Positions 17,960-28,372 of a stretch of DNA of 64,000 bases are shown here, piece by piece (position 1 is the first letter of the stretch; every line of letters starts with the position of its first letter). The position numbers and the translations under genes are program-made. The notes beneath the pieces are model-generated. The model worked only from the letters and a program-made list of their open reading frames with translations. It searched no databases and was not told the DNA's origin. This DNA is from an uncultured Bacteroidales bacterium. GTDB taxonomy: Bacteria; Bacteroidota; Bacteroidia; Bacteroidales; Muribaculaceae. The DNA lies in assembly GCA_902760865.1 (NCBI GenBank), contig CACWID010000023.1:1-64000 (forward strand). The letters are read 5' to 3'.

Positions 17960-17969
17960 ATACTTTTTT

Positions 17970-18086
17970 TTATCCCTGACGCTGTTTGAACTTGGGATTT
18001 TTCTTATTAATCACGAACAAGCGCCCCTTGCGGCGAACAATCTTGCAGTCTTCGTTGCGCTTCTTGATAGATGCTCTAGTTTTCAT
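17970..18086 (-). CDS. rpmJ: 50S ribosomal protein L36
   Basis: I found this 38-codon gene by translating the gap between infA and rps[21 protein letters not shown], then [18 protein letters not shown]. It is the smallest ribosomal protein. The zinc-binding CxxC...C...H set of classical L36 is reduced to one Cys (NEDC, with N and F at the other sites), so this is the zinc-independent form. The order infA-rpmJ-rpsM is the standard one. Confidence 0.96.
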   Translation of the reverse strand: MKTRASIKKRNEDCKIVRRKGRLFVINKKNPKFKQRQG

Positions 18087-18106
18087 AATGATATCTTGTG
18101 ATTTTG

Positions 18107-18325
18107 TTATTTATATCTGAATGAGATTCGGCCTTTGGTCAAATCGTAGGGAGACATCTCCACCCTCACCTTGTCACCGGGCAGGATCTTGATGTAGTGC
18201 ATACGCATCTTGCCGCTGATGTGGGCAGTGATCTGGTGTCCGTTCTCGAGTTCGACACGGAACATCGCATTGGATAATGCCTCGACGATTGTACCGTCTA
18301 ATTCTATTGCTGTCTGTTTAGCCAT
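18107..18325 (-). CDS. infA: Translation initiation factor IF-1
   Basis: The 72-residue OB-fold factor binds the A site during initiation. [20 protein letters not shown] and the [19 protein letters not shown] ending are diagnostic. It lies between map and rpmJ as in other bacteria. Confidence 0.98.
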   Translation of the reverse strand: MAKQTAIELDGTIVEALSNAMFRVELENGHQITAHISGKMRMHYIKILPGDKVRVEMSPYDLTKGRISFRYK

Positions 18326-18381
18326 ATAAAATTGTTGTTAACGTTAATGTGTTGCCTTCTTGTGTTGAAAAATCATTTTAA

Positions 18382-19167
18382 TCAGATGAACCTGTCTCCC
18401 AGCACCTCCTTGATGCCGTCGAATGACGACAGGATATCGGGCTTGCCGTGATGGATGGCAATCGAGTGCTCGAAGTGTGCACTCACCTTGCGGTCACGGG
18501 TGCGGGTTGTCCAACCGTCGCGCTCGGTGACGATGTTCTTGCTTCCCATGTTGATCATGGGCTCGATGGCGATCGTCATGCCGTTGCGCAGCAGGGGGCC
18601 AGTGCCTCGCCTGCCATAGTTGGGCACCTCGGGGTCCTCGTGCAGCTTGCGTCCCACACCGTGTCCGCACATCTCGCGGACGACGCTGTAGTTGTGGCGC
18701 TCGCAGTACTGCTGGATGGCGTGACCGATGTCGCCGATGCGGTTGCCGGGCACTGCGTGCTCGATACCGATGTAGAGCGACTCCTTGGTCGTGCGCAGCA
18801 GTTGCACGATCTCGTCAGCGACGTTGCCGACACAGAAGGTGTAGGTGCTGTCGCCGTTGAACCCCTCGGGGGTGACGGCACCGCAGTCACAGGACACGAT
18901 GTCGCCATCCTCGAGCACGTAGTTCGACGGGATGCCGTGCACTACGACCTCGTTGACCGAGGTGCAGAGCGTGGCGGGAAAGCCGTACAGCCCTTTGAAG
19001 CCGGGCGTGCAGCCTTGGGAACGGATATACTCCTCAGCGATTTGATCCAGACGTCGTGTGGTCACGCCGGGGGCGACCCACTTGGCCACCTCGGCCAAGG
19101 TGCCAGCCACGACCAGATTGGCCTTGCGCAGCATCTCGATTTCCTCGTCTGTCTTGAGATATATCAT
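18382..19167 (-). CDS. map: Methionine aminopeptidase, type I
   Basis: Removes the initiator Met from nascent proteins. The 261-residue protein has the pita-bread fold with metal ligands in DIVSCDCGAV and GDSTYTF (Asp pair), MCGHGVGRKLHEDP (His), AIEPM (Glu) and FEHSIAI (Glu). Placement between secY and infA is the classic arrangement. adk, found here in Gram-positives, is absent. Confidence 0.97.
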   Translation of the reverse strand: MIYLKTDEEIEMLRKANLVVAGTLAEVAKWVAPGVTTRRLDQIAEEYIRSQGCTPGFKGLYGFPATLCTSVNEVVVHGIPSNYVLEDGDIVSCDCGAVTPEGFNGDSTYTFCVGNVADEIVQLLRTTKESLYIGIEHAVPGNRIGDIGHAIQQYCERHNYSVVREMCGHGVGRKLHEDPEVPNYGRRGTGPLLRNGMTIAIEPMINMGSKNIVTERDGWTTRTRDRKVSAHFEHSIAIHHGKPDILSSFDGIKEVLGDRFI

Positions 19168-19214
19168 AGTGTGATCAAAAATCCTTTTTCAGTTAAAAAA
19201 GACATTAACGTCAT

Positions 19215-20552
19215 TTAGCGGTTACGACCCTTGAGCTTACCAGACTTCATCAGACCGTCATAGTGGTGCATCATCAAGTGCGTCTCGATCTGCTGCAGGG
19301 TGTCAAGAACGACACCGACAGTAATCAGCAACGATGTGCCACCGAAGAACTGGGCGAACTGCTGGTTGATGCCGAAGTAGCGGGCGAATGCGGGCAGGAT
19401 GGCAACAATACCCAGGAACAGTGAACCCGGCAGAGTAATGCGGGACATGATCGAGTCGAGATACTCGGCGGTCTTCTTGCCCGGCTTGATACCGGGGATG
19501 AAGCCGCTGTTCTTCTTCATCTCTTCGGCCATCTGGGTGGGACGCACCGTGATAGCGGTATAGAAGTAGGTGAAGGCAACGATCATGAGGAAGTAAACCA
19601 CATTGTACCAGAAACCGTTCATGTCACCGAAGGTGCGTGAAACCCAACCCCAGAAACCTGAGGCATCGCCACGAGCGCCGAAACCGGCGAGGGTGATGGG
19701 GATGAACATCAATGCCTGGGCAAAGATGATGGGCATCACGTTAGCAGCGTTGACCTTCAAGGGGATGTACTGGCGGGCGCCACCATACTGCTTGTTGCCG
19801 ACGATGCGCTTGGCATACTGCACGGGAACCTTGCGGGTACCCTGGGTCAGCATGACTGCACCGGCAGTGACAGCGAAGAGGATGACGATCTCCACGAGGA
19901 ACATCACGAGACCACCTTGTGCCGTGTTCAGACGGCTGGTGAACTCTTGCACGATGGCACCGGGGAAGCGGGCAAGAATACCCACGAGAATGATGATCGA
20001 GATACCGTTGCCGATACCCTTGTCGGTGATCTTCTCGCCGAGCCACATGATCAACATGGCACCAGCGGTGAGGACGACAGACAGATAAACCTTCATCCAG
20101 AAGCCCATGCTAGCATGGCCACCGGCGGCATTGACCTGATACTCAAGGTTGAGCAGATATGCAGGAGCCTGCACGAGCAGGATAAGCACGGTCAGGTAAC
20201 GGGTGTACTGGTTGAGCTTCATGCGGCCACTCTCACCCTCGCGCTGCATCTTCTGGAAGCTGGGCACAACCATGCCTGCCAATTGGATAACGATCGACGC
20301 GGTGATGTAGGGCATGATACCCAACGCGAAGATCGAGGCCTGTCCGAATGCACCGCCCGAGAACATGTCGAGCAGCTGCATCAGACCACCACTGGTGAAG
20401 TTACGCATTGCTTCGAGGTCGCTCGGGTTGATTCCGGGCAGCACCACATGGCATCCAAAGCGATAGATCACAATGAACAAGAATGTGGTGACGAGGCGCT
20501 TGCGCAGGTCCTCAATCTTCCAGATGTTTTTTATTGTTTCAATAAGTTTCAT
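19215..20552 (-). CDS. secY: Protein translocase subunit SecY
   Basis: Ten-helix channel of the Sec translocon in the inner membrane. The 445-residue protein shows the family segments GGLMQLLDMFSGGAFGQASI, LGIMPYITASIVIQLAGMVVP and the cytoplasmic loop RKVPVQYAKRIVGNKQYGG. It lies 8 bp after rplO at the end of the spc gene group. Confidence 0.98.
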   Translation of the reverse strand: MKLIETIKNIWKIEDLRKRLVTTFLFIVIYRFGCHVVLPGINPSDLEAMRNFTSGGLMQLLDMFSGGAFGQASIFALGIMPYITASIVIQLAGMVVPSFQKMQREGESGRMKLNQYTRYLTVLILLVQAPAYLLNLEYQVNAAGGHASMGFWMKVYLSVVLTAGAMLIMWLGEKITDKGIGNGISIIILVGILARFPGAIVQEFTSRLNTAQGGLVMFLVEIVILFAVTAGAVMLTQGTRKVPVQYAKRIVGNKQYGGARQYIPLKVNAANVMPIIFAQALMFIPITLAGFGARGDASGFWGWVSRTFGDMNGFWYNVVYFLMIVAFTYFYTAITVRPTQMAEEMKKNSGFIPGIKPGKKTAEYLDSIMSRITLPGSLFLGIVAILPAFARYFGINQQFAQFFGGTSLLITVGVVLDTLQQIETHLMMHHYDGLMKSGKLKGRNR

Positions 20553-20559
20553 CGTCGGG

Positions 20560-21006
20560 TTAGAGTTTTACGATTGAGCCACCGGCAGCGGTGATAATCT
20601 CCTCAGCCTTCTTGGAGAAAGCGTGGGCTTCAACCTCCACCTTGTGGTTGAGCTGACCCTGGCCCAAAATTTTAACTAGTTGGTTCTTACGCACCAGGCC
20701 AGCCTGAAGCAGGTCGGCAACGGTGATCTTGTCAAGGCCGTTCTTCTCGGCGAGTGACTCGAGGACAGCAACGTTGATGGCCTTGTACTCCACTCGGTTG
20801 ATGTTCTTGAAGCCGCCCTTGGGGACACGGCGCTGCAGAGGCATCTGGCCGCCTTCGAAGCCGACCTTCTCCTTGTAACCTGAGCGCGACTTTGCACCCT
20901 TGTGACCACGTGTTGATGTACCGCCCTTGCCCGAACCGGGACCACGGCCAATGCGACGTTTCTTCTTATTTGAACCTACAGCGGGTTTTAAATCATGTAA
21001 TTCCAT
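20560..21006 (-). CDS. rplO: 50S ribosomal protein L15
   Basis: The 148-residue 23S-binding assembly protein begins [20 protein letters not shown] and has the Gly/Lys-rich [20 protein letters not shown] segment. It lies between rpmD and secY. Confidence 0.98.
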   Translation of the reverse strand: MELHDLKPAVGSNKKKRRIGRGPGSGKGGTSTRGHKGAKSRSGYKEKVGFEGGQMPLQRRVPKGGFKNINRVEYKAINVAVLESLAEKNGLDKITVADLLQAGLVRKNQLVKILGQGQLNHKVEVEAHAFSKKAEEIITAAGGSIVKL

Positions 21007-21039
21007 AATGATGTTTACTTGTTTTGTGATGTTAAGGAA

Positions 21040-21222
21040 TTAATCCACATTGGTGACTTCCACCAGGTGACGTACAGCGTTGACCATGCCAAGCACTTGA
21101 GGGGTAGCCTCGTGTACGACGGTGTGGTTGAGCTTCTTCAGACCCAGAGCGTCGAGGGTCTTCTTCTGACGAGCCGGACGATTGATGCGGCTTTTCACTT
21201 GCTTAATCTGTATCTTAGCCAT
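21040..21222 (-). CDS. rpmD: 50S ribosomal protein L30
   Basis: The 60-residue protein starts MAKIQIKQVKSRINRPARQK, with LDALGLKKLNHTVVHEATPQ following. I chose the ATG at 21222 because the three codons upstream in frame (MQV) are outside the family start. Confidence 0.97.
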   Translation of the reverse strand: MAKIQIKQVKSRINRPARQKKTLDALGLKKLNHTVVHEATPQVLGMVNAVRHLVEVTNVD

Positions 21223-21238
21223 AACTTGCAAACAATTA

Positions 21239-21757
21239 TTAACCGTTAAACACCTTGTCCACAGTAATGCCGCGATAGTGAGCCACGGTAGCCGGGCTGC
21301 GCATCTCGTCGAGAGCCTTGAGCGTGGCCTTCACCAGGTTGTGGGGGTTGCTCGAGCCCTTGGACTTGCAAATAACATCGGTAACACCTACCGTCTCGAA
21401 GACGGCACGCATAGCACCACCGGCCTTAACACCGGTACCGGCGCTGGCGGGCTTCATGATGATGCGGCTGCCGCCGTACTTGGCAACGACCTCGTGGGGG
21501 ATGGTACCCTTGTGAACGGGGACCTTGATGAGGTTCTTCTTGGCCATCTCGGTTCCTTTGGAGATTGCCGTGGTGACTTCGTTGGCCTTACCCAGGCCGT
21601 AGCCGATAATGCCATTACCATCACCGACAACGACGATGGCTGCGAAGGTGAAGGTGCGGCCACCCTTGGTGACCTTGGTGGTGCGGTTGATGGCCACCAG
21701 GCGCTCCTTGAGCTCGGCGTCGGCAGCGATCTTTACTCTATTATTTTTCTTCAGCAT
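21239..21757 (-). CDS. rpsE: 30S ribosomal protein S5
   Basis: Decoding-fidelity protein of 172 residues. It contains the double-stranded RNA-binding domain ([20 protein letters not shown]) and the C-terminal domain ([19 protein letters not shown]). It precedes rpmD by 16 bp. Confidence 0.98.
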   Translation of the reverse strand: MLKKNNRVKIAADAELKERLVAINRTTKVTKGGRTFTFAAIVVVGDGNGIIGYGLGKANEVTTAISKGTEMAKKNLIKVPVHKGTIPHEVVAKYGGSRIIMKPASAGTGVKAGGAMRAVFETVGVTDVICKSKGSSNPHNLVKATLKALDEMRSPATVAHYRGITVDKVFNG

Positions 21758-21769
21758 GATGTTGTTTCT

Positions 21770-22111
21770 TTAGAATTTAAGTCCGCCTTTGCGTGCGCCG
21801 TCGGCCAACGATTTAACTCTGCCATGGAACAGGAAGCCATTGCGGTCAAACACAACGGTGTTGATGCCAGCCTCGAGGGCTTTCTTGGCAACGGCCTCGC
21901 CCACCTTAGCGGCGATCTCGCTCTTGTTGCCCTCAGTGATGCCCTTGGAAGAGGCAGAGCACAGGGTGTTACCAGCGACGTCGTCGATGACCTGGGCATA
22001 AATTTGCTTATTGCTGCGGAAGACACACAGCCTGGGACGCTCGGGGGTGCCGTTGATGCGACCACGGATGCGCCTCTTGATCTTGTTTCTTCTTTCAGTT
22101 TTGGATATCAT
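21770..22111 (-). CDS. rplR: 50S ribosomal protein L18
   Basis: The 113-residue 5S rRNA-binding protein carries the family blocks [20 protein letters not shown] and [20 protein letters not shown]. It lies between rplF and rpsE. Confidence 0.98.
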   Translation of the reverse strand: MISKTERRNKIKRRIRGRINGTPERPRLCVFRSNKQIYAQVIDDVAGNTLCSASSKGITEGNKSEIAAKVGEAVAKKALEAGINTVVFDRNGFLFHGRVKSLADGARKGGLKF

Positions 22112-22133
22112 ATCGTTTCCTTTCTCTACTTAA

Positions 22134-22688
22134 TTATTTGGCTGCTGCCGTTTTACCAGACTTGCGGCGAATAACCTCGCCAACGAACTTGACACCTTTA
22201 CCCTTGTAAGGCTCGGGCTTGCGGAAGGAGCGGATCTTGGCACAGATCTGGCCAAGGAGCTGCTTGTCGCATGATTCCAGAGTGATGAGCGGGTTCTTGT
22301 TGCGCTCGGTCTTGGCTTCAACCTTGACCTCAGGCGGCATCTTCAAGTAGATGGCGTGTGAGTAACCGAGAGCCAGCTCCAGGATCTGTCCGTTGCTGGT
22401 AGCGCGGTAACCGACGCCGACAATCTCCAATTCCTTCTTGAAACCCTCGCTCACGCCGACCACCATGTTGTGGATGAGCGCACGGTACAGACCGTGCTGA
22501 GCGCGTGACTGACGCTCGTCGTCCGGGCGGGTCACCTTGATTTCGTTATCCTCGATTTCGACCGTAATGTTGGGGTTGAGGGTCTGCTTGAGCTCGCCCT
22601 TGGGACCCTTCACGGTCAGGATGTTATCCTTCTGTTCTACTGTTACGCCAGCGGGGATGGCGATGTGCAACTTACCAATTCTTGACAT
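22134..22688 (-). CDS. rplF: 50S ribosomal protein L6
   Basis: The 184-residue protein near the sarcin-ricin loop begins MSRIGKLHIAIPAGVTVEQK. The C-terminal signature is PEPYKGKGVKFVGEVIRRKS. Gene order rpsH-rplF-rplR is standard. Confidence 0.98.
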   Translation of the reverse strand: MSRIGKLHIAIPAGVTVEQKDNILTVKGPKGELKQTLNPNITVEIEDNEIKVTRPDDERQSRAQHGLYRALIHNMVVGVSEGFKKELEIVGVGYRATSNGQILELALGYSHAIYLKMPPEVKVEAKTERNKNPLITLESCDKQLLGQICAKIRSFRKPEPYKGKGVKFVGEVIRRKSGKTAAAK

Positions 22689-22706
22689 AGCTGTTTTCCT
22701 CCATCA

Positions 22707-23108
22707 TTAATAAACGTAACACAATACTTCGCCACCGATCTTCTGGGCCTTGGCCTCCTTGTTGGTCATCACGCCCTTGGAAGTCGAGAGGATGGCGATA
22801 CCTAAACCATTGAGCACGCGGGGCATGTCCTTGTAGCCAGTGTACTGGCGCAGGCCGGGCCTGGAAACGCGTGTGAGGCACTTGATGGCGCTAACGTTGT
22901 CGACGTTGTCGTACTTGAGCGCGATCTTGATGGTGCCACGGGGAGACTCCTCACCCTCGACGAACTTGTAGTTCAGGATGTAGCCCTGGTCGAAGAGGAT
23001 CTTGGTGATCTCCTTTTTGAGCTTCGAAGAAGGGATTTCAACGACACGGTGCTGTGCCTTGATCGCATTCCTCAATCTAGTCAGATAATCTGCAATAGGA
23101 TCTGTCAT
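22707..23108 (-). CDS. rpsH: 30S ribosomal protein S8
   Basis: The 133-residue 16S-binding protein is a known autoregulator of the spc operon in Escherichia coli. It begins MTDPIADYLTRLRNAIKAQH and ends with GLGIAILSTSKGVMTNKEAK before the final strand. A 97-bp gap separates it from rpsN. Confidence 0.98.
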   Translation of the reverse strand: MTDPIADYLTRLRNAIKAQHRVVEIPSSKLKKEITKILFDQGYILNYKFVEGEESPRGTIKIALKYDNVDNVSAIKCLTRVSRPGLRQYTGYKDMPRVLNGLGIAILSTSKGVMTNKEAKAQKIGGEVLCYVY

Positions 23109-23205
23109 TATTGTAAACTTGTTTAAATTGATTCAACGCAGTGTCGAACAATATTTAATACTTAATGTTTAATTTAAAGATAAAAAAGTCTGTTTGGTTC
23201 AAACA

Positions 23206-23475
23206 TCACCAGCTGGCCTTGCGGACGCCGGGAATGAGACCGTTGGAAGCCATCTCGCGGAAGTTGATACGCGAGATACCGAACTGACGCATGTAGCCCT
23301 TGGGGCGGCCGGACATCTTGCAGATGTTGTGCAGGCGCACGGGAGATGCGTTGCGGGGCAGCTTCTGGAGTGCCTCATAGTCACCGTCCTTCTTGAGCTG
23401 GGCGCGCTTGGCAGCGTACTTAGCGACGAGGCGCTCACGCTTGGCCTGGCGGGCTTTCATTGATTCTTTTGCCAT
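23206..23475 (-). CDS. rpsN: 30S ribosomal protein S14 (zinc-independent form)
   Basis: The 89-residue protein ([20 protein letters not shown], then [20 protein letters not shown]) is the longer S14 type and lacks the CxxC pairs of the zinc form. Together with the Cys-poor L36 it suggests a ribosome with low zinc demand. Confidence 0.98.
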   Translation of the reverse strand: MAKESMKARQAKRERLVAKYAAKRAQLKKDGDYEALQKLPRNASPVRLHNICKMSGRPKGYMRQFGISRINFREMASNGLIPGVRKASW

Positions 23476-23491
23476 AATTAAATAATCTCAA

Positions 23492-24034
23492 TTATTTGTT
23501 GTTGAACGGGATTCCGAATTCCTTGAGCAGTGCATAGCCCTCCTCGTCGGTCTTAGCGGTGGTGACGAAGGTGATGTTCATACCGGTCATCTTGCTCACG
23601 TTGTCGATGTTGATCTCGGGGAAGATGATCTGCTCGGTAACACCGACAGTGTAGTTGCCACGGCCGTCGAGCTTGCCGGGAACACCCTTGAAGTCGCGGA
23701 TACGCGGCAGGGCGATGCGGATGAAGCGCTCCATGAACTCGTACATGCGGTCACGACGCAGGGTCACGCGTACGCCGATGGGCATTTTCTTGCGGACCTT
23801 GAAGTTGGAGATATCCTTCTTCGAGAGGGTCTGAACGGCCTTCTGGCCAGTGATTGCGGTGAGCTCGTTGATAGCGGTCTCGATGATCTTCTTGTCCTGG
23901 GTAGCGTCTCCCAGTCCCTCATTGAGGACGATCTTGACCAGACGCGGAATCTGCATCGGCGTGCTGTAATTGAATTGCTTCATCAAAGCGGGAGCAATCT
24001 TCTCGTCATATTGTTTCTTCAGCGTGGTACTCAT
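23492..24034 (-). CDS. rplE: 50S ribosomal protein L5
   Basis: The 180-residue 5S rRNA-binding protein has [20 protein letters not shown] and the signature [20 protein letters not shown]. Its ATG shares one base with the rplX stop codon (TAATG), so the two genes are probably translationally coupled. Confidence 0.98.
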   Translation of the reverse strand: MSTTLKKQYDEKIAPALMKQFNYSTPMQIPRLVKIVLNEGLGDATQDKKIIETAINELTAITGQKAVQTLSKKDISNFKVRKKMPIGVRVTLRRDRMYEFMERFIRIALPRIRDFKGVPGKLDGRGNYTVGVTEQIIFPEINIDNVSKMTGMNITFVTTAKTDEEGYALLKEFGIPFNNK

Positions 24035-24363
24035 TACTTGATCTCCTCTCCAGATTTTTTAGAATAACGTACTTTCTTGCCGTTCTCATCGAACCTGAAC
24101 CCTACGCGGGTGGGCTTGGGGTCGCGACCGCTCTTGGGGTCAACGACAGCCAGGTTGCTCAGGCTGATGGGGGCTTCCTTCTTAATGATGCCGCCCTGGG
24201 GGGCATTGGCGTTGGGCTTGGTGCTCTTGGACACGATGTTGACACCCTCGACGATGGCCTTGCCTTCCTCGCGCAGGATATTGAGCACGCGGCCGGTCTT
24301 ACCCTTGTCGTCTCCAGCGAGAACGTAGACGGTGTCGCCCTTCTTGATTTTTAACGTAGCCAT
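24034..24363 (-). CDS. rplX: 50S ribosomal protein L24
   Basis: The 109-residue assembly initiator has the KOW motif [20 protein letters not shown] at the N-terminus. The end overlaps rplE by one base. Confidence 0.98.
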   Translation of the reverse strand: MATLKIKKGDTVYVLAGDDKGKTGRVLNILREEGKAIVEGVNIVSKSTKPNANAPQGGIIKKEAPISLSNLAVVDPKSGRDPKPTRVGFRFDENGKKVRYSKKSGEEIK

Positions 24364-24394
24364 ATGTTGTTTATGCTATTTTAAAAGTGTGTGA

Positions 24395-24760
24395 TTAAAG
24401 AACCTCGGGAGCGAGCGAAACGATCTTCATGTTGGTGGCGCGCAGCTCGCGGGCTACGGGGCCGAAGATGCGCGTTCCGCGCAGCTCGCCGGTGTTGGTG
24501 AGCAATACACAGGCGTTGTCGTCAAAGCGGATGTAGGAACCGTCCTGACGGCGGATTTCCTTGCTGGTGCGAACGACGACAGCCTTGGAGACGGTACCCT
24601 TCTTCACTTCTGAAGCGGGGATCGCTTTCTTGACGGTGACGACGATCACGTCACCCACCGATGCATAGCGACGGCCAGAACCACCCAGCACCTTGATGCA
24701 GAGGACTTCCTTGGCACCGCTGTTATCGGCAACGGTCAATCTACTTTCAGTCTGTATCAT
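24395..24760 (-). CDS. rplN: 50S ribosomal protein L14
   Basis: The 121-residue protein begins [20 protein letters not shown] and ends with [20 protein letters not shown], both strongly conserved. It is the first gene of the spc group. Confidence 0.98.
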   Translation of the reverse strand: MIQTESRLTVADNSGAKEVLCIKVLGGSGRRYASVGDVIVVTVKKAIPASEVKKGTVSKAVVVRTSKEIRRQDGSYIRFDDNACVLLTNTGELRGTRIFGPVARELRATNMKIVSLAPEVL

Positions 24761-24769
24761 AATAAATAA

Positions 24770-25030
24770 TTACTTGGCTTTTTCGATGATTTCAACTAAT
24801 CTCCACCTCTTGGTCTTGCTCAGCGGGCGCGTTTCCATCAGGCGAACGGTGTCACCGACGTTGCACTCGTTGTTCTCGTCGTGAGCGTGGTACTTCTTGG
24901 TCTTGTTGACAAACTTGCCATAGATTGGGTGTTTCTCCTTCCACTTGATGGTCACAGTGATGGTCTTGTCACCCTTGTTGCTGGAAACAACCCCAATTCT
25001 CTCTTTTCTTAAATTACGTTTTTCTTCCAT
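24770..25030 (-). CDS. rpsQ: 30S ribosomal protein S17
   Basis: The 86-residue OB-fold protein begins [20 protein letters not shown] and has the signature [20 protein letters not shown]. It is last in the S10 group. Confidence 0.97.
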   Translation of the reverse strand: MEEKRNLRKERIGVVSSNKGDKTITVTIKWKEKHPIYGKFVNKTKKYHAHDENNECNVGDTVRLMETRPLSKTKRWRLVEIIEKAK

Positions 25031-25045
25031 TGTAGTAGTTTGGGA

Positions 25046-25246
25046 TTATTTGTTGTTCTTGATCTCGCGCTCACGGATCTCAGTCTTCAGACGTGCGATG
25101 AGTTTCCTGTCAAGCGTAATCTTGGCCGGATTATCGAGCGGTGAAATGGTGTGCTGGATCTTCTCCTGCACGTACTCCTTCTGTACCTGCTCCAGGCGGT
25201 CCTGCAATTCCTTATCGGTCAGTTCCTTGATATTTTCCTTTTTCAT
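25046..25246 (-). CDS. rpmC: 50S ribosomal protein L29
   Basis: The 66-residue protein near the peptide exit tunnel begins MKKENIKELTDKELQDRLEQ and ends in a basic helix (LIARLKTEIREREIKNNK). It lies 16 bp from both neighbours. Confidence 0.97.
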   Translation of the reverse strand: MKKENIKELTDKELQDRLEQVQKEYVQEKIQHTISPLDNPAKITLDRKLIARLKTEIREREIKNNK

Positions 25247-25261
25247 AATCTGGTCAATTTA

Positions 25262-25693
25262 TTAAACGAGTTGAGTGGGATCATAGTCGCGGCGAACGAC
25301 AAACTTAGTAGCCACGGGGAGCTTCTGTGCGGCCAGGCGCAGGGCTTCCTTGGCGATATCAAAGCTCACGCCGTCAACCTCGATGAGGATGCGTCCGGGG
25401 TGAACAGGAGCGACGTAACCGGCCACATCACCTTTACCTTTACCCATGCGGACGTCGGCAGGCTTGCGAGTGTAGGGCTTGTCGGGGAAAATGCGCAGCC
25501 AGATCTGACCCTGGCGCTGCATGTAACGGGTCACAGCGACACGAGCAGCCTCGATTTGGCGAGCGGTGATCCACTTGCTTTCCAGCGTCTTGATTCCGAA
25601 GGAACCGAAGGCGAGCTGATTGCCGCGCTTGCTGTACTGGCGAGGATGCCCATCACTGGGACGACGGTATCTTAATCTCTTAGGTTGTAACAT
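25262..25693 (-). CDS. rplP: 50S ribosomal protein L16
   Basis: The 143-residue protein has the conserved [20 protein letters not shown] and [20 protein letters not shown] segments. It helps organise the A-site region of the 50S subunit. Confidence 0.97.
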   Translation of the reverse strand: MLQPKRLRYRRPSDGHPRQYSKRGNQLAFGSFGIKTLESKWITARQIEAARVAVTRYMQRQGQIWLRIFPDKPYTRKPADVRMGKGKGDVAGYVAPVHPGRILIEVDGVSFDIAKEALRLAAQKLPVATKFVVRRDYDPTQLV

Positions 25694-25745
25694 TTTAAAT
25701 TTCGTTTTTTATAGTCACACTTCAAATCAATGGTTGTGACTGGGT

Positions 25746-26498
25746 TTAACGATTGCTGTTTCTCTTGCCACCACGGAAACCGCGACGCTCGCCGCGCTCT
25801 CCACGGTCAGAACCGCGACCGCCGCCACGGCGCTCGCCGGCGTTGTTGGCAAAGTTAGGAGCCAGGTCGCGCTTGCCATAGACCTCGCCACGGCAGATCC
25901 AAACCTTGACACCGATAACACCCACCTTGGTGTGAGCGGGAACGAGTGCGTAGTCAATGTCGGCACGCAGGGTGTGGAGCGGAGTGCGGCCTTCCTTGAA
26001 CATCTCGCTGCGGCGCATCTCGGCACCGTTCAAGCGACCCTTGACCTGGATCTTGATGCCCTCGGCGCCCATGCGCATGGTGCTGGCGATAGCCATCTTG
26101 ACTGCGCGGCGGTAGGCGATCTTGCCCTCGATCTGGTGAGCGACGTTAGCAGCGACGAGCTGTGCATCGAGCTCGGGGCGCTTAACCTCGTGAATGTTGA
26201 TCTGAACGTCCTTGTTGGTGAGCTTGATGAGCTCCTGCTTCAGTGCCTCGACGTCAGCACCCTGCTTGCCGATGATGATACCGGGGCGGGCGGTGCAGAT
26301 GGTGATGGTCACGAGCTTGAGCGTGCGCTCGATGATGATGCGTGCCACGCTGGCCTTTGCAAGACGCTCGTTGAGATACTTGCGGATCTTGTCGTCCTCT
26401 AACAGGGTATCTCCATATTTGCGGCCACCATACCAGTTGGAGTCCCAACCGCGGATGATGCCTAAACGATTGCTGATTGGATTAACTTTCTGTCCCAT
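25746..26498 (-). CDS. rpsC: 30S ribosomal protein S3 with Gly/Arg-rich tail
   Basis: The 250-residue protein begins [20 protein letters not shown]. It contains the KH domain ([20 protein letters not shown]) and the C-terminal S3 domain ([20 protein letters not shown]). The last 35 or so residues are low-complexity Gly/Arg/Glu ([20 protein letters not shown]), an added disordered, RNA-binding-like tail. Confidence 0.97.
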   Translation of the reverse strand: MGQKVNPISNRLGIIRGWDSNWYGGRKYGDTLLEDDKIRKYLNERLAKASVARIIIERTLKLVTITICTARPGIIIGKQGADVEALKQELIKLTNKDVQINIHEVKRPELDAQLVAANVAHQIEGKIAYRRAVKMAIASTMRMGAEGIKIQVKGRLNGAEMRRSEMFKEGRTPLHTLRADIDYALVPAHTKVGVIGVKVWICRGEVYGKRDLAPNFANNAGERRGGGRGSDRGERGERRGFRGGKRNSNR

Positions 26499-26504
26499 TT
26501 CGTT

Positions 26505-26915
26505 TTATGCGTCTTTTTCTTCTTTGTTAATAGTGTCCACGTAGATGGTCACGTGGTTGGAACGTTTGCGGATGCGATAGCCGCGACCCTGGGGAGCCGG
26601 GCGGAGGCGCTTGAGCATCGGAGCGGCATCAACCGTGATGGTCTTGATGTAGAGCTCACCGCTCTCGGCCTTCTTGCCATTCTTCTGCTCCCAGTTGCTG
26701 ATGGCAGACTTGAGCAATACCTCGACGTCGCTGGCTGCCTGCTTGTTGGAGAAATGGAGCAGGCCGAGTGCCTTGAAGACCTCCACGCCGCGAACCATGT
26801 CAGCGACGAGGCGCATCTTGCGAGGTGAGCTGGGAACATTGCGCAACTTTGCGAAGGACTCGTTGCGGCGAGCTTCCTTCTTCAAGTTAGCTGATTCTCT
26901 TTTTCTTTTACCCAT
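26505..26915 (-). CDS. rplV: 50S ribosomal protein L22
   Basis: Exit-tunnel protein of 136 residues with [20 protein letters not shown] and the beta-hairpin region [20 protein letters not shown]. It lies between rpsS and rpsC. Confidence 0.97.
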   Translation of the reverse strand: MGKRKRESANLKKEARRNESFAKLRNVPSSPRKMRLVADMVRGVEVFKALGLLHFSNKQAASDVEVLLKSAISNWEQKNGKKAESGELYIKTITVDAAPMLKRLRPAPQGRGYRIRKRSNHVTIYVDTINKEEKDA

Positions 26916-26965
26916 TGTATTTAATTCTTTATTGTTCTAGAAAACGTTAAATAATCCCGGGCCCA

Positions 26966-27235
26966 TTATTTCTTGTTGTTGCCGCTGTGTCCACGGAAGG
27001 TGCGCGTCGGTGCGAACTCGCCGAGCTTGTGACCTACCATATTCTCGGTAACATAGACGGGAATGAACTTGTTGCCATTGTGAACGGCGAAGGTGTGTCC
27101 TACGAACTCGGGGGCGATCATCGATGCGCGGGACCAGGTCTTGATCACACTCTTCTTGCCGCTCTCGTTCATGGCGTCAACCTTCTTTTCAAGCTTCACG
27201 CTGATGTAAGGGCCTTTTTTTAATGAACGACTCAT
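26966..27235 (-). CDS. rpsS: 30S ribosomal protein S19
   Basis: The 89-residue head protein begins [20 protein letters not shown] and contains the [20 protein letters not shown] signature. Confidence 0.98.
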   Translation of the reverse strand: MSRSLKKGPYISVKLEKKVDAMNESGKKSVIKTWSRASMIAPEFVGHTFAVHNGNKFIPVYVTENMVGHKLGEFAPTRTFRGHSGNNKK

Positions 27236-27256
27236 AATTAATCGAATTTAGTCAAA

Positions 27257-28057
27257 TTACTTCTTTCTTCTTTCAATGATGTACTTCGAAGACTGCTTCT
27301 TCGGCGCACGGGTCTTCAAGCCCTTAGCATACAGACCGTTGCGGTTACGGGGATGACCACCGCTCTGGCGGCCTTCACCACCACCCATGGGGTGGTCAAC
27401 GGGGTTCATCACGACACCACGGTTGTGGGGACGGCGTCCGAGCCAGCGTGAGCGGCCGGCCTTACCGGACTGCTCGAGCGCGTGGTCACTGTTACCGACC
27501 ACACCGACGGTAGCCTTGCAGGCTGCCAGGACCTTGCGAGTCTCACCCGAAGGTAATTTGATGATTGCGTAGTTACCCTCGCGGCTGGTGAGCTGGGCGA
27601 AGGTGCCGGCTGCACGTGCCATAGCGGCACCCTGACCGGGACGCAACTCGATGTTGTGAATTAAAGTACCAACAGGAATCTTGCTCAGTGGAAGCGCGTT
27701 TCCCCTCTCGATCGTTGCACCCACCTCGAGTCCATTGGGGGCAATGATGTAAGCTTTGTAGCCGTCTTTGTAGTAGAGCAGAGCAATGCGAGCCGAACGG
27801 TTGGGGTCGTACTCGATGGCTTTCACTACTGCCGGCACACCGTCTTTATTCCTCTTGAAGTCGATGAGGCGGAGCTTGCGCCTGTGGCCTCCTCCACGAT
27901 AGCGGGCGGTGAGGTGACCCTCGTTGTTGCGACCGCCGGTGGAGCGCTTGCCGACCGTAAGAGACTTCTCTGGTGTACGCTTGGTAATGTCGTCAAATAC
28001 ACCAATAACTTTGTGTCTTTGCCCCGGTGTTGTGGGCTTCAATTTTCTTACTGCCAT
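27257..28057 (-). CDS. rplB: 50S ribosomal protein L2
   Basis: Peptidyl-transferase-region protein of 266 residues. The signature [20 protein letters not shown] contains the conserved His of L2. The N-terminal RNA-binding part has [20 protein letters not shown]. Confidence 0.98.
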   Translation of the reverse strand: MAVRKLKPTTPGQRHKVIGVFDDITKRTPEKSLTVGKRSTGGRNNEGHLTARYRGGGHRRKLRLIDFKRNKDGVPAVVKAIEYDPNRSARIALLYYKDGYKAYIIAPNGLEVGATIERGNALPLSKIPVGTLIHNIELRPGQGAAMARAAGTFAQLTSREGNYAIIKLPSGETRKVLAACKATVGVVGNSDHALEQSGKAGRSRWLGRRPHNRGVVMNPVDHPMGGGEGRQSGGHPRNRNGLYAKGLKTRAPKKQSSKYIIERRKK

Positions 28058-28063
28058 TGTTTA

Positions 28064-28357
28064 TTATAAATTACTATAGAAATCAATCGTTTGACCTTCA
28101 GCGAGGGTTACGACGGCCTTCTTGAAAGCCACGGTGTGGCCCTTGATGATGCCGCTCTTGGTGTAACGCTGCTTGTTCTTACCACCATAGTTCATCGTGC
28201 TCACGTCAACGACCTTGACGTCATAGAGCTTCTCGATGGCGTCCTTGATCTGATACTTGTTGGCATCGGGAGACACCTTGAACGTGTAACGGTTACCCTT
28301 CTCGGTAATTGCGTTGGCCTTCTCGGTCACAACGGGAATAATCTGAATGTTATCCAT
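28064..28357 (-). CDS. rplW: 50S ribosomal protein L23
   Basis: The 97-residue exit-site protein docks trigger factor and SRP. It begins MDNIQIIPVVTEKANAITEK and contains KYQIKDAIEKLYDVKVVDVS. Confidence 0.97.
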   Translation of the reverse strand: MDNIQIIPVVTEKANAITEKGNRYTFKVSPDANKYQIKDAIEKLYDVKVVDVSTMNYGGKNKQRYTKSGIIKGHTVAFKKAVVTLAEGQTIDFYSNL

Positions 28358-28372
28358 TGTATGTCCTCCTTA

